Assembly (NCBI RefSeq): GCF_002076895.1
Contig: NZ_CP020465.1
Span: forward strand, 4,340,001 to 4,404,000
Direction: 5' to 3'
Source of the DNA: Cognaticolwellia beringensis
GTDB lineage: Bacteria; Pseudomonadota; Gammaproteobacteria; Enterobacterales; Alteromonadaceae
Length of the DNA stretch: 64,000 nt
The position numbers and the translations under genes are program-made. Under the pieces are notes generated by a model. The model was not told the DNA's origin. It saw only the letters and a list, made by a program, of their open reading frames with translations, and did not search any database. Within the stretch, counting starts at the first letter, position 1. Every line of letters begins with the position of its first letter. Positions 46,443 through 55,382 of this stretch are shown here, in pieces.

Positions 46443-46918
46443 TAGTTTATCACGCCATGCTTGATCATAACATTTTCAAATAAACAAATTAACTTTTCTA
46501 AGCCTATTTGATCATCAGCATCGAAACGATTAAATGCCATACTGTCGATATCAAGCACTGCAATTACCTTATCGTTTAACATTAAAGGTAATACAATTTC
46601 CGAGTTAGTGCTAGCATCACAGGCAATGTGACCGTCAAATTCATGGACATCTGCGATACGTTGTACTTTGTTTTCGATAGCGGCTGTGCCACAAACACCA
46701 CGCCCAAGAGGAATGCGAATGCAAGCTACTTTACCTTGAAATGGACCAAGTACAAGTTCGTCATTAACCATACGATAAAATCCAACCCAATTAACTTCAG
46801 TTAATTGTTCAAATAACAAAGCACTGACATTAGCCATATTAGCAATGACATCTGATTCATCAGTGATCAAGGCTTCAACTTGTGTATATAAGTCTCGATA
46901 AAAGGTATTTTTAGTCAT
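46442..46918 (-). CDS. msrC: Free methionine-(R)-sulfoxide reductase (GAF domain)
   Basis: A 158-residue GAF-domain protein matching E. coli MsrC (YebR). The three conserved cysteines of fRMsr are present in GKVACIRIPL, GRGVCGTAA and GHIACDASTNSE. EVNWVGFYRM and EIVLPLMLNDKVIAVLDIDS are family signatures. It reduces free methionine-R-sulfoxide with thioredoxin. It is the first gene of a likely msrC-acidic protein-proQ-prc operon; E. coli also has yebR near proQ-prc. Confidence 0.93.
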   Translation of the reverse strand: MTKNTFYRDLYTQVEALITDESDVIANMANVSALLFEQLTEVNWVGFYRMVNDELVLGPFQGKVACIRIPLGRGVCGTAAIENKVQRIADVHEFDGHIACDASTNSEIVLPLMLNDKVIAVLDIDSMAFNRFDADDQIGLEKLICLFENVMIKHGVIN

Positions 46919-47021
46919 TAATTATGATGCCCACAATAAAAACGCATAACATACCCTGATAGCGTCTTAAATTAAAGCGCTATCAGCATCAATTAGCAAT
47001 TATCTATCAATTTATTGTGCT

Positions 47022-47040
47022 TTTAATGATAATTATCAAC
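47022..47040. promoter_or_regulatory. Fur-box-like sequence upstream of msrC
   Basis: TTTAATGATAATTATCAAC matches the 19-base Fur consensus at 14 positions by eye. It lies about 105 bases upstream of msrC. AT-rich background makes chance matches common. Confidence 0.25.
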
Positions 47041-47343
47041 CTTACTAGCAGATTTAGCTCTTTTTCTGTAGCAAATGTTACGGTCTTTTAAATAAAGACA
47101 AATATATCATCGACAAAAAATTGACCATCGTATTGAGGTTTAAACTTGCGCTTAATGTTAAAGGAACACCTCAAATACCATCAATAAATCCACTAAAAAA
47201 TACGGCTATTTTGTACTAACGCAGTTGGCATAACTGACACTTTGATACGAAAAAATTATCTAGATTTTTATTATCATGTAGTGACTATTTCAACTAGTTA
47301 GCCATGATAATAACAATTGCATCGTTTAATTTCGTTTTCGACT

Positions 47344-47379
47344 AAGGTTACTAATGGTAAAGGATACATTAGTAACCTT
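47344..47379. repeat. Perfect 13-bp inverted repeat, 10-base loop
   Basis: AAGGTTACTAATG and CATTAGTAACCTT flank GTAAAGGATA. There is no T-run on either strand, so it is not a standard terminator. It could be the remaining terminator-like stem of an unannotated RNA, or an operator. Confidence 0.5.
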
Positions 47380-47528
47380 GATATATCACTGCTCAAATTA
47401 AGCCAATCACAATTCGTATTTCACTGAGCATATAATACAGTATCTCTTTTGCATCGACACAATTACTTATTGTCACTCTCAACTCGAGGCACTAATAGAA
47501 TGGCTTTATTTAGCTAGGTTTATCCACA

Positions 47529-47948
47529 TTATTTATGTAAAGGGACCGTGTCAAACGCAGGTATATTAGATAGTTCTTTGAGCCATGGAACTGCAGAACG
47601 ACACCAAATTTGGCTTTTTGGCACCAGTTGGTTACGTTGTTCGATACAACCGGCTCTAATACCATACACTCTATTTGAGGGATCAACCGAGGTGGCATAA
47701 ATTGCGCTCCCACAATTTTGACAAAATCCTTGTGCTCGTTGATTACCACTTTCAGCGACTTTAACGTATTCTTTAGGTTGCCCTTTAGTAAAAGTTAAGC
47801 CATTAGGCTCGGAAATAACTACGCTTCTAAAAGCTGTGCCTGATAACTTTTGACAATCACTGCAGTGGCATAACATGACTTTTTTTTCATCTACTTCAGC
47901 TTCAAATTTTATTTCGCCACAATGGCAACTACCGTTAATATGCATCAT
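47529..47948 (-). CDS. GFA-family (glutathione-dependent formaldehyde-activating-like) zinc protein
   Basis: A 139-residue protein of the GFA/CENP-V family. Zinc-binding cysteines are in GSCHCGEIKFEAE, MLCHCSDCQKLSGTAF and GFCQNCGSAIYA. True formaldehyde activity is doubtful for most members, so the reaction is unassigned. The ATG at 47948 is preferred over a TTG at 47984, which would add 12 residues not typical of the family. It stands alone. Confidence 0.85.
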   Translation of the reverse strand: MMHINGSCHCGEIKFEAEVDEKKVMLCHCSDCQKLSGTAFRSVVISEPNGLTFTKGQPKEYVKVAESGNQRAQGFCQNCGSAIYATSVDPSNRVYGIRAGCIEQRNQLVPKSQIWCRSAVPWLKELSNIPAFDTVPLHK

Positions 47949-48169
47949 TATCTTTACTCTATTTTCATTTAGGGGCCAGCTCAACCAGGTCGGTAAATGA
48001 CTTTTAGCTTAAAATGGCCAATTATTTATTTTATCAAGATTAAGTAAATCAATTAAATTTTTGTTCATCATTACAGCACTTTCACCATATAATGCTTCAA
48101 TATCAACAAAAAATAATATCTCAATCCCCTATTTTATCTACTGATATTGCCGTTATCTTTTCTCAATGT

Positions 48170-49426
48170 TTAAGCTAAAAATTTCCACCACAAAAAGAAC
48201 ACACTAAACAGGGTCAAAACCGTTAAACAAAAAAGCGTGTAGACCTTAAACCAACCTTGCGGCTTTTGATCGTCGTCGACATCAGCGCCCATCATAACTT
48301 TATAGTTTAACCAAGCGTATATTGGTGCACTGACAAAAGAAACGGTAGTTACAAAATCAAGTAAAGCCTTTATATCTGCACTAAAGTCACTAATGATCCA
48401 CCAACTGCCGACCACCAATAATGCTAACGATACAATGTAGGCTTTATTGGCTCGGTTTTGTGTTTGCTCACTTTGCTCATCACTTGCGAGCAAAAATGCA
48501 CGTTTCCAAACTTGGGGAAAACCATCAGCTACCGCAAAGGTTGTTGAAAATAAAGCGATAAATGTCACTAGTGCCATAAGAAGCCAACTCCACTCTCCTA
48601 GCGCTTGGCTATATATACCGACTAATTGTCCGGCAAATGCTGCAGCTGAATCGGCAAAACCTTCGCCTTGACCAAACATTAATAAGGCGCCTAACCATAA
48701 GAAAATAACGGCGAGTAAAAAACTGGTAAAATAACCAATATTAAAATCTATTGTGGCGTTTTTTGCTGATGTTTTACCCGGTTTATCCACGCGTGAGGTA
48801 GTCCAAATAGAATGCCATACAGAAACTTCAATAGCCGTGGGCATCCAACCAATAAGGGCAACAATAAAAGCGATACTCGCCGCTGACGTTAATGAAATTA
48901 CAGGGGCTTGACCAGACGGACTAAAACCTAAGCGATTAACTGCGGCAAACCAAGCTATTATGCTAGATATCACTAGAATTAGCATCATCCACTTGAGCAA
49001 GTTACTTAATAATTTGTAATGCCCAATAATTAATACCGCACAGACGATAACCAGTATCAATGCCGCCCACTGCGATAAAGAAAAAACATCACCAAATAAA
49101 TTCATGGCTAATGCAGCCGTGACAATAGTAACGCCTGATTGCACAAAAAACATCGTGGTAAAAGTTAACAATAAAAACAAATAGAATGCCCAGTTCCCTA
49201 CCCGTTTATAACCATCAAGTAAGCTTTTACCTGTCAGGCCGGCATATTTAGGGCCAAATAAAAAGAAGGGATATTTGATCACATGAGCAAGAATAATAAA
49301 GCCTAATAATGCAAAGCCAAAATCGGCACCGGCACGTGTGGCCTGCACTATATGAGAAACACCAATACTGGTTGCGGCCCAAACAATACCGGGTCCTAAT
49401 AGAGCGAATATCTTAGTAAATTTCAT
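48170..49426 (-). CDS. Nramp-related membrane transporter lacking canonical metal motifs
   Basis: A 418-residue protein with about 11 membrane helices and Nramp-type sequence (LGPGIVWAATSIGVSHIVQA in TM1, IGWMPTAIEVSVWHS in TM6). In true Nramp metal transporters TM1 carries DPGN and TM6 MPH. Here the aligned positions read GVSH and MPT, so the metal-binding Asp and Asn of TM1 and the His of TM6 are missing; only the TM6 Met is kept. It is therefore an Nramp-like protein with uncertain substrate. Monocistronic, between the GFA gene and the divergent M28 peptidase. Confidence 0.82.
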   Translation of the reverse strand: MKFTKIFALLGPGIVWAATSIGVSHIVQATRAGADFGFALLGFIILAHVIKYPFFLFGPKYAGLTGKSLLDGYKRVGNWAFYLFLLLTFTTMFFVQSGVTIVTAALAMNLFGDVFSLSQWAALILVIVCAVLIIGHYKLLSNLLKWMMLILVISSIIAWFAAVNRLGFSPSGQAPVISLTSAASIAFIVALIGWMPTAIEVSVWHSIWTTSRVDKPGKTSAKNATIDFNIGYFTSFLLAVIFLWLGALLMFGQGEGFADSAAAFAGQLVGIYSQALGEWSWLLMALVTFIALFSTTFAVADGFPQVWKRAFLLASDEQSEQTQNRANKAYIVSLALLVVGSWWIISDFSADIKALLDFVTTVSFVSAPIYAWLNYKVMMGADVDDDQKPQGWFKVYTLFCLTVLTLFSVFFLWWKFLA

Positions 49427-49688
49427 AAAAATATATAAGTAAATGTAAATTCACAATAATTTAATGTCTATAGCGGTATTGTGCAAACTATTTTGCGGGT
49501 TAAATTACAATAATTCGATTTAGGATAGCTCAGAACAAAATTATCTTTTACATAGCAATACCAAATACCTGCATTATTATAATGTAAGTTGAACTGGAAT
49601 ATTAATAGGATGAATGCACTCGTTAATCTAATCAATTGTGATAGTCTTTTAGTCTAATTATAATAACAACTGACAGCAGGCTATCATT

Positions 49689-51131
49689 TTGTTTATTCAT
49701 TTTAAGAAACCCAAGAATATTGCGTTTACTTCTTCATTTAAATCTTCCCCGGTAAAGCATTTTTTGGTGTGCTGTGCATTAAGCACATTGATACCGGCTT
49801 GTGCTTCAACCATTGTGGTTCCACCGAATGAACAATTAGTATTGCGTGAGATACAGCAACAAGTTAGCGCCGACAGACTGAGAAAAGATGTCACAACATT
49901 AGTCGGCTTTGGTACACGGCATACCTTGTCAGAAACAAAATCAGAAACTCAAGGCATTGGCGCTGCGCGTCGTTGGATTAAAGCAGAGTTTGAAAAAATC
50001 TCCGCACAATGTGGTGGTTGTTTAGAAGTTATCTATCAAAAAGAAATATTTTCAGGGGAAAAACGTATTCCACAGCCTACAGAAGTGGTTAATGTTATCG
50101 CTATTCAGCGTGGTCAACTCGATCCAAATCGTTACATTATAATGTCTGGAGATATAGATTCTCGGGTTTCAGACCCACTTGATTATACCAGCGCTTCTCC
50201 AGGTGCCAATGATAATGCTTCAGGGGTTGCCGGTGTTATCGAAACGGCTCGCGTCCTCTCACAACATAAATTTGCTGGTACGGTTGTATATGCGGCCTTA
50301 TCAGGTGAAGAACAGGGCTTATTCGGAGGCAAAATTATGGCTGGTATTGCTAAACAAGAAGGTTGGCGTGTAGAAGCTGTAATTAACAATGACATGATCG
50401 GGAATATTTCAGGTATTAATGGCGTTATTAACAATACAACCGCCAGGGTGTTTTCTGAAGGTATTCGCTTTGTTGAAACCCCTGAAGAAGCTCGAAAAAG
50501 ACGATTTACCGGTGGTGAAGTCGACTCTCCTTCACGAAATATTGCTCGTTATATTGATAAAACTGCCGACCAATACATACCTAACTTAGACGTAATGATG
50601 GTCTACAGATTAGATAGATTTGGCAGAGGCGGACATCACCGTCCCTTTAATGCGGTCGGTTATCCTGCCGTACGCATTATGGAAACGAATGAGCATTACG
50701 ACCGTCAACATCAAGACTTACGCACTGAAAATGGCCGAGCGTTTGGCGACGTGTTATCTGGGGTAGATTTTGATTTTAATGCTAAATTAACTTCACTAAA
50801 TGCTGTCACTATGGCTGCTATGGCTTGGGCGCCACCACCACCAGCAAACACTGAGATTTCTGGTGCAGTAAAAGCGTCAACTACCTTAACGTGGCAACGA
50901 CCAAAAGGTAAAATGGCGGAAAATTTAGCCGGTTATCGTGTCCATTGGCGATTAACGACGGAGCCAACATGGACACATAGTCAATACGTTGGTGATGTTA
51001 GTGAATTTGAATTAAAGAATATTGTTATCGACAACTACTTCTTTGGCGTCAGTAGTGTTGCTAAAGACGGTTTTGAAAGCCCGGTAGTTTTTCCTGGCCC
51101 TGCGGGATCTTTTGGTGGTTATAGCCATTGA
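49689..51131 (+). CDS. Exported M28-family metallopeptidase with C-terminal FN3-like domain
   Basis: A 480-residue protein starting at TTG; no nearby in-frame ATG exists. It has a signal sequence ending around LIPACAS (possible lipobox, though Pro at -2 is unusual). The M28 di-zinc site is visible: SGDIDSRVSD, GANDNASGVAG (bridging Asp), SGEEQGLFGG (catalytic Glu and ligand), NNDMIGN (Asp ligand) and a later His-rich region ending TNEHYDRQHQD. The first ligand, normally His in GHxDS, is Asp155 here. The C-terminus (about 395-475) is a fibronectin-III-like beta domain. Likely a periplasmic or surface aminopeptidase; specificity unknown. Confidence 0.85.
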   Translation: MFIHFKKPKNIAFTSSFKSSPVKHFLVCCALSTLIPACASTIVVPPNEQLVLREIQQQVSADRLRKDVTTLVGFGTRHTLSETKSETQGIGAARRWIKAEFEKISAQCGGCLEVIYQKEIFSGEKRIPQPTEVVNVIAIQRGQLDPNRYIIMSGDIDSRVSDPLDYTSASPGANDNASGVAGVIETARVLSQHKFAGTVVYAALSGEEQGLFGGKIMAGIAKQEGWRVEAVINNDMIGNISGINGVINNTTARVFSEGIRFVETPEEARKRRFTGGEVDSPSRNIARYIDKTADQYIPNLDVMMVYRLDRFGRGGHHRPFNAVGYPAVRIMETNEHYDRQHQDLRTENGRAFGDVLSGVDFDFNAKLTSLNAVTMAAMAWAPPPPANTEISGAVKASTTLTWQRPKGKMAENLAGYRVHWRLTTEPTWTHSQYVGDVSEFELKNIVIDNYFFGVSSVAKDGFESPVVFPGPAGSFGGYSH

Positions 51132-51190
51132 ATTAATTAAATCTTCAAGTAGGCTGATGCATTAACTAAAGTTTAGCTTTCTCACATACA

Positions 51191-51227
51191 AAAGCGCTGT
51201 TAGCAACATTGTTTCTAACAGCGCTTT
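51191..51227. terminator. Terminator between the M28 gene and prpF
   Basis: AAAGCGCTGTTAG / CTAACAGCGCTTT, 13-bp perfect stem between convergent genes, able to serve both strands; T-rich flanks are short. Confidence 0.85.
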
Positions 51228-51270
51228 ATTAATTTCAGCTTAGTACCTTGATATAAAATCTATACCTTAG

Positions 51271-52479
51271 TTAAAACGAATCACCTGGGATACGCACCCA
51301 GCCTTCCATTAGAACGCGAGCACTTCGGCTCATAATCGCTTTATTTACCGTCCACAGATCATTAATTTTCGTTGCTTGAGCGCCCACTTTAAGTGTACCT
51401 GATGGATGACCGAAAACTACTGCTTCACGATCACCACCGCCAGCAGCTAAATTAACTAATGTGCCTGGGATTGCCGCCGCAGCGCCAATGGCAACCGCTG
51501 CGGTGCCCATCATTGCATGGTGTAGCTTACCCATTGATAAAGCACGAACATGTAAATCTATAGCTGATGCAGACACGGCTTTACCACTTGATGTTACATA
51601 ATCTTTAGCACCACTGACAAAAGCCACTTTAGGCGTATGTTGACGTGCAGCTGCTTCAGAAACATCGTTAATTAAGCCCATTTTAATTGCGCCCGCCGCA
51701 CGAATAGTTTCAAAACGCGCTAATGCTGCATCGTCATTATTGATTGCGTCTTGTAATTCTGTACCGGTATAACCAAGATCTTCAGCATTTAAGAAAATAG
51801 TTGGTATGCCCGCGCTGATCATGGTCACTTTATATTTCGCGGCTTTGAAAGTGCCAATAGCGGGCACGTCAAGCTCATCAAGGACATTACCGGTTGGAAA
51901 CATAGCTTCTGATGGGTCAACAGGTGCGATAAACTCTACCGGCACTTCTGCAGCAGGAAACGTAACGCCATCGAGTTCGAAATCACCCGTTTCTTGTACT
52001 TCGCCGTTGGTTATAGGCACCCGTGCAATAATAGTTTTGGCAATATTTTTTTGCCAAATACGTACGATACAAACACCATTATCAGGAATACGTGAAGGGT
52101 CAACTAAGCCAGCATTTATCGCAAAAGAGCCAACCGCTGCCGTTAAGTTACCGCAATTACCCGACCAATCAACAAAGGCTTTATCTATAGCAACTTGACC
52201 AAACAAATAATCAACATCGTGATCAGCAACGTCACTTTTAGCCAAAATAACTGTTTTACTGGTACTTGATGTTGCGCCACCCATACCATCAGTTTGTTTG
52301 CCATAAAGATCGGGACTACCAATCACGCGCAGTAGCATATTGTCGCGCGCTTCTCCAGGCACTTGGCATCGCGGTGGTAAATCAGTTAGATTAAAAAACA
52401 CACCTTTTGATGTGCCGCCACGCATATAGGTAGCAGGAATTTTTACTTGAGGTAAGTGCACTTGAGGAACCTGAGACAT
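51271..52479 (-). CDS. prpF: 2-methylaconitate cis-trans isomerase
   Basis: A 402-residue PrpF-family isomerase (diaminopimelate epimerase-like fold) that supplies the 2-methylaconitate isomer needed with AcnD in the 2-methylcitrate cycle. Signatures are PATYMRGGTSKGVFF, DGMGGATSSTSKTVI, DWSGNCGNLTAAVG (active-site Cys region) and MGKLHHAMMGTAAVAIG. AAGGAG lies 6 bases before ATG. It is last in the prp operon and separated from acnD by two hairpins, one a clear terminator, so its expression may be attenuated or driven by its own promoter. Confidence 0.95.
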   Translation of the reverse strand: MSQVPQVHLPQVKIPATYMRGGTSKGVFFNLTDLPPRCQVPGEARDNMLLRVIGSPDLYGKQTDGMGGATSSTSKTVILAKSDVADHDVDYLFGQVAIDKAFVDWSGNCGNLTAAVGSFAINAGLVDPSRIPDNGVCIVRIWQKNIAKTIIARVPITNGEVQETGDFELDGVTFPAAEVPVEFIAPVDPSEAMFPTGNVLDELDVPAIGTFKAAKYKVTMISAGIPTIFLNAEDLGYTGTELQDAINNDDAALARFETIRAAGAIKMGLINDVSEAAARQHTPKVAFVSGAKDYVTSSGKAVSASAIDLHVRALSMGKLHHAMMGTAAVAIGAAAAIPGTLVNLAAGGGDREAVVFGHPSGTLKVGAQATKINDLWTVNKAIMSRSARVLMEGWVRIPGDSF

Positions 52480-52508
52480 AACAATCTCCTTTATTATTTA
52501 TTTTTTAT

Positions 52509-52541
52509 AAAAAAAGCAGTAAATTATCTCTATTTACTGCT
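52509..52541 (-). terminator. Intrinsic terminator between acnD and prpF
   Basis: On the minus strand AGCAGTAAAT / ATTTACTGCT with a 7-base loop, followed by seven T. It lies inside the operon, upstream of prpF. Confidence 0.87.
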
Positions 52542-52585
52542 AATAAATCATCCCCTTTTAAAGCAGGAGTCTGACCCGCGTTCAC

Positions 52586-52632
52586 AGCGGTAACCTTGGT
52601 CATGTCTATACTTGTAAATGACCAAGGCCGCT
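52586..52632 (-). other. Stem-loop directly after acnD
   Basis: CCTTGGTCAT / ATGACCAAGG extended by AGCGG / CCGCT across a 3-base bulge; no T-run. Probably an mRNA 3' protecting or processing hairpin. Confidence 0.7.
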
Positions 52633-52650
52633 ATTATCAAAAATAAAGCT

Positions 52651-55269
52651 TTAGGTAGTAGACTCCAAGAAGTCGTTAGCAAATTTTTGTAATACGCCGC
52701 CAGCGGCGTAAACAGACACTTCTTCACCAGTATCTAATCGACACTTAACCGGAATAGTGACTACTTCACCGTTACGACGTGTCATCACGACAGACATCGC
52801 TGCGCCCGGTGATGTTGTGCCTTCAACGTCAAAGGTTTCAGTGCCATCAATTTTATAAGTATGACGTGTTTCACCTTTAATAAATTCAAGCGGTAAAACC
52901 CCCATGCCCACTAAGTTTGTCCGGTGAATACGTTCAAAACCTTCAGAAACAATGACTTCGACACCCGCTAAACGAACACCTTTTGCAGCCCAATCTCTTG
53001 ATGAGCCCTGCCCGTAATCAGCACCGGCAATAATAATCAGTGGTTGTTTACGTTCCATGTAGGTTTCAATCGCTTCCCACATGCGTGATTCAGTGCCTTC
53101 AGGCTCTATACGCGCTAATGAACCTTGCTTAACTTCACCTTTGTCATCACGACACATTTCGTTAAACAATTTAGGGTTAGCAAAGGTCGCGCGTTGCGCG
53201 GTTAAGTGATCACCACGATGCGTTGCGTATGAGTTAAAATCGGCTTCTGGCAAGCCCATTTTATGCAAATATGCGCCGGCTGCACTATCCAATTGAATCG
53301 CATTTGAAGGTGATAAATGATCGGTGGTAATGTTATCGCCTAACACCGCTAATGGACGCATACCTTTCATGGTGCGCTCACCTGCTAATGCACCTTCCCA
53401 ATATGGCGGGCGACGAATATAAGTACTGGTTTCGTCCCAAGCATATAATGGACTTTCGGCCGGCTCAAAAGCACCTAAATCGAACATCGGTGTGTAGATT
53501 TTTTTGAACTGCTCTGGTTTAACACATGAAGCAACGATAGCATCAATTTCTTCATCACTTGGCCAGATATCTTTCAGTGTAATGTCATTGCCGTTTTGGT
53601 CTTGACCTAAAATGTCCTTTTCAATATCAAAACGAATAGTACCGGCAATAGCATAAGCAACAACTAACGGTGGTGACGCTAAAAACGCTTGTTTTGCATA
53701 AGGATGAATTCGACCATCGAAGTTACGGTTACCTGACAATACCGCTGTTGCATATAAATCGCGGTCTATAACTTCTTGTTGAATTTTAGGATCTAACGCA
53801 CCAGACATACCATTACACGTTGTACAGGCATAACCGACGATACCAAAACCTAATTTTTCCATTTCAGAAAGCAAACCGGCTTCTTCTAAATAAAGCTTAG
53901 CGACTTTTGAGCCTGGTGCAAACGATGATTTAACCCAAGGTTTGCGCACTAGACCAAGCTCATTGGCTCTTTTGGCTATCAAACCTGCTGCAACAACATT
54001 GCGCGGGTTAGAGGTATTGGTACAAGACGTAATCGCGGCAATAATAACCGCGCCATCGGGCATTTCACCATTGGCTTCTTGTACTTTACAAGCAGCTAAG
54101 TCTTTCGCGATGTCTTTCGACGCTAAATCAGCTGTCGCTAAACGACGATGTGGATTTGAAGGACCTGCTAAGTTACGGCCTACCGATGATAAGTCAAATT
54201 CAATCACACGTGGATATTGCGCTTCAACTAAGTCGTCAGCCCATAAACCTGTATGTTTCGCGTAAGTTTCAACTAACGCCACTTGCTCTGGCTCACGACC
54301 GGTAATTTTCAAATAATCAATGGTTTGTTCATCAATGTAAAACATACCTGCAGACGCACCATATTCAGGTGTCATGTTTGAGATAGTGGCACGATCACCA
54401 ATGGTTAAACTTTTAGTGCCTTCACCAAAAAATTCTAAATAAGCAGAAACAACTTTCTGATTACGCAAAAATTCAGTTATCGCTAAAACAATATCGGTTG
54501 CGGTAATACCAGGTTGGCGTTTACCCGTAAGCTTTACACCAATAATATCAGGCAAGCGCATCATAGATGGACGACCTAGCATAACTGTTTCAGCTTCTAG
54601 ACCACCGACACCAATCGCGATAACCCCTAAAGCATCAATGTGCGGCGTATGAGAGTCAGTACCGACACAAGTATCAGGGAAAGCGACACCGTCACGAGCT
54701 TGTATAACAGGAGACATTTTTTCTAAATTTATTTGATGCATAATACCGTTACCGGCAGGGATAACATCAACGTTTTTAAACGCTGTTTTAGTCCATTCAA
54801 TAAAATGAAAACGCTGTTCATTACGACGATCTTCAATGGCTCTATTTTTCTCGAACGCTTCAGGATCAAAACCCGGTGCTTCCACCGCTAATGAATGGTC
54901 AACGATTAACTGTGTAGGTACCACCGGATTTACTTTTGAAGGATCACCGCCTTGTTCAGCAATGGCATCTCGCAGGCCGGCTAAATCAACTAACGCGGTT
55001 TGACCTAAAATATCGTGACAAACAACACGTGCTGGATACCAAGGAAAATCAAGGTCTTGTTTACCTTCGATAATCTGTTTTAAAGCATCATTTAGCGTTG
55101 CCGGGTCACAGCGTCGGACTAATTGCTCAGCGAGTACACGCGACGTGTAAGGTAATGTTTTATAAGCGCCAGGCTTAATGGCATCAATGGCTTCTCGCGT
55201 ATCAAAAAAGTCTATAGTTAGGCCATTATTTTTATAGCCTGGTAAGGGTTTGCGGTAATCATAATTCAT
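52651..55269 (-). CDS. acnD: 2-methylcitrate dehydratase, Fe-S dependent (2-methylaconitate-forming)
   Basis: Aconitase-family enzyme that dehydrates 2-methylcitrate; 872 residues. The cluster ligands are in ITSCTNTSNPRNVVAAG and YACTTCNGMSG. VGTDSHTPHIDALGVIAIGVGG and the swivel-domain GADYGQGSSRDWAAKGVRLAGV and RTNLVGMGVLPLEF are conserved (each given as a short region). The ATG at 55269 (MNYDYRKPLPG) matches the family N-terminus; a GTG at 55281 lies upstream. It depends on PrpF, encoded downstream, as in Shewanella and related genera that replace PrpD with AcnD-PrpF. Confidence 0.95.
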   Translation of the reverse strand: MNYDYRKPLPGYKNNGLTIDFFDTREAIDAIKPGAYKTLPYTSRVLAEQLVRRCDPATLNDALKQIIEGKQDLDFPWYPARVVCHDILGQTALVDLAGLRDAIAEQGGDPSKVNPVVPTQLIVDHSLAVEAPGFDPEAFEKNRAIEDRRNEQRFHFIEWTKTAFKNVDVIPAGNGIMHQINLEKMSPVIQARDGVAFPDTCVGTDSHTPHIDALGVIAIGVGGLEAETVMLGRPSMMRLPDIIGVKLTGKRQPGITATDIVLAITEFLRNQKVVSAYLEFFGEGTKSLTIGDRATISNMTPEYGASAGMFYIDEQTIDYLKITGREPEQVALVETYAKHTGLWADDLVEAQYPRVIEFDLSSVGRNLAGPSNPHRRLATADLASKDIAKDLAACKVQEANGEMPDGAVIIAAITSCTNTSNPRNVVAAGLIAKRANELGLVRKPWVKSSFAPGSKVAKLYLEEAGLLSEMEKLGFGIVGYACTTCNGMSGALDPKIQQEVIDRDLYATAVLSGNRNFDGRIHPYAKQAFLASPPLVVAYAIAGTIRFDIEKDILGQDQNGNDITLKDIWPSDEEIDAIVASCVKPEQFKKIYTPMFDLGAFEPAESPLYAWDETSTYIRRPPYWEGALAGERTMKGMRPLAVLGDNITTDHLSPSNAIQLDSAAGAYLHKMGLPEADFNSYATHRGDHLTAQRATFANPKLFNEMCRDDKGEVKQGSLARIEPEGTESRMWEAIETYMERKQPLIIIAGADYGQGSSRDWAAKGVRLAGVEVIVSEGFERIHRTNLVGMGVLPLEFIKGETRHTYKIDGTETFDVEGTTSPGAAMSVVMTRRNGEVVTIPVKCRLDTGEEVSVYAAGGVLQKFANDFLESTT

Positions 55270-55330
55270 AATATAATCCACATATTTGCAAAAGAGTACA
55301 ACAGACTCTTTTTGAGTGATTTAATGAGTG

Positions 55331-55362
55331 ATAAAGCCTTATCTGGCTAGATAAGGCTTTAT
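55331..55362 (-). other. Perfect stem-loop between prpC and acnD
   Basis: ATAAAGCCTTATCT / AGATAAGGCTTTAT, 14-bp stem with a 4-base loop, but without a following T-run. It may set relative mRNA stability of prpC and acnD or act as a weak terminator. Confidence 0.7.
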
Positions 55363-55382
55363 GGGCTAGTTGCTAGAGCAGC

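Larger units (their letters stand above)
46919..47528. other. Long intergenic region upstream of msrC
   Basis: 610 AT-rich bases without a credible gene. It holds two hairpins: TGATAGCG/CGCTATCA at 46957-46985, and the perfect 13-bp inverted repeat at 47344-47379. A Fur-box-like stretch is at 47022-47040. Its length is unusual for this otherwise compact window. Confidence 0.55.

Noticed and set aside
47510..47749. 79-codon frame overlapping the GFA-family gene on the same strand
   Set aside because: It is out of frame with a gene whose zinc-binding cysteines are clear; it is a shadow.
51806..52198. 130-codon plus-strand frame inside prpF
   Set aside because: Antisense to prpF with low-complexity Ser/Thr/Pro content typical of shadow frames.
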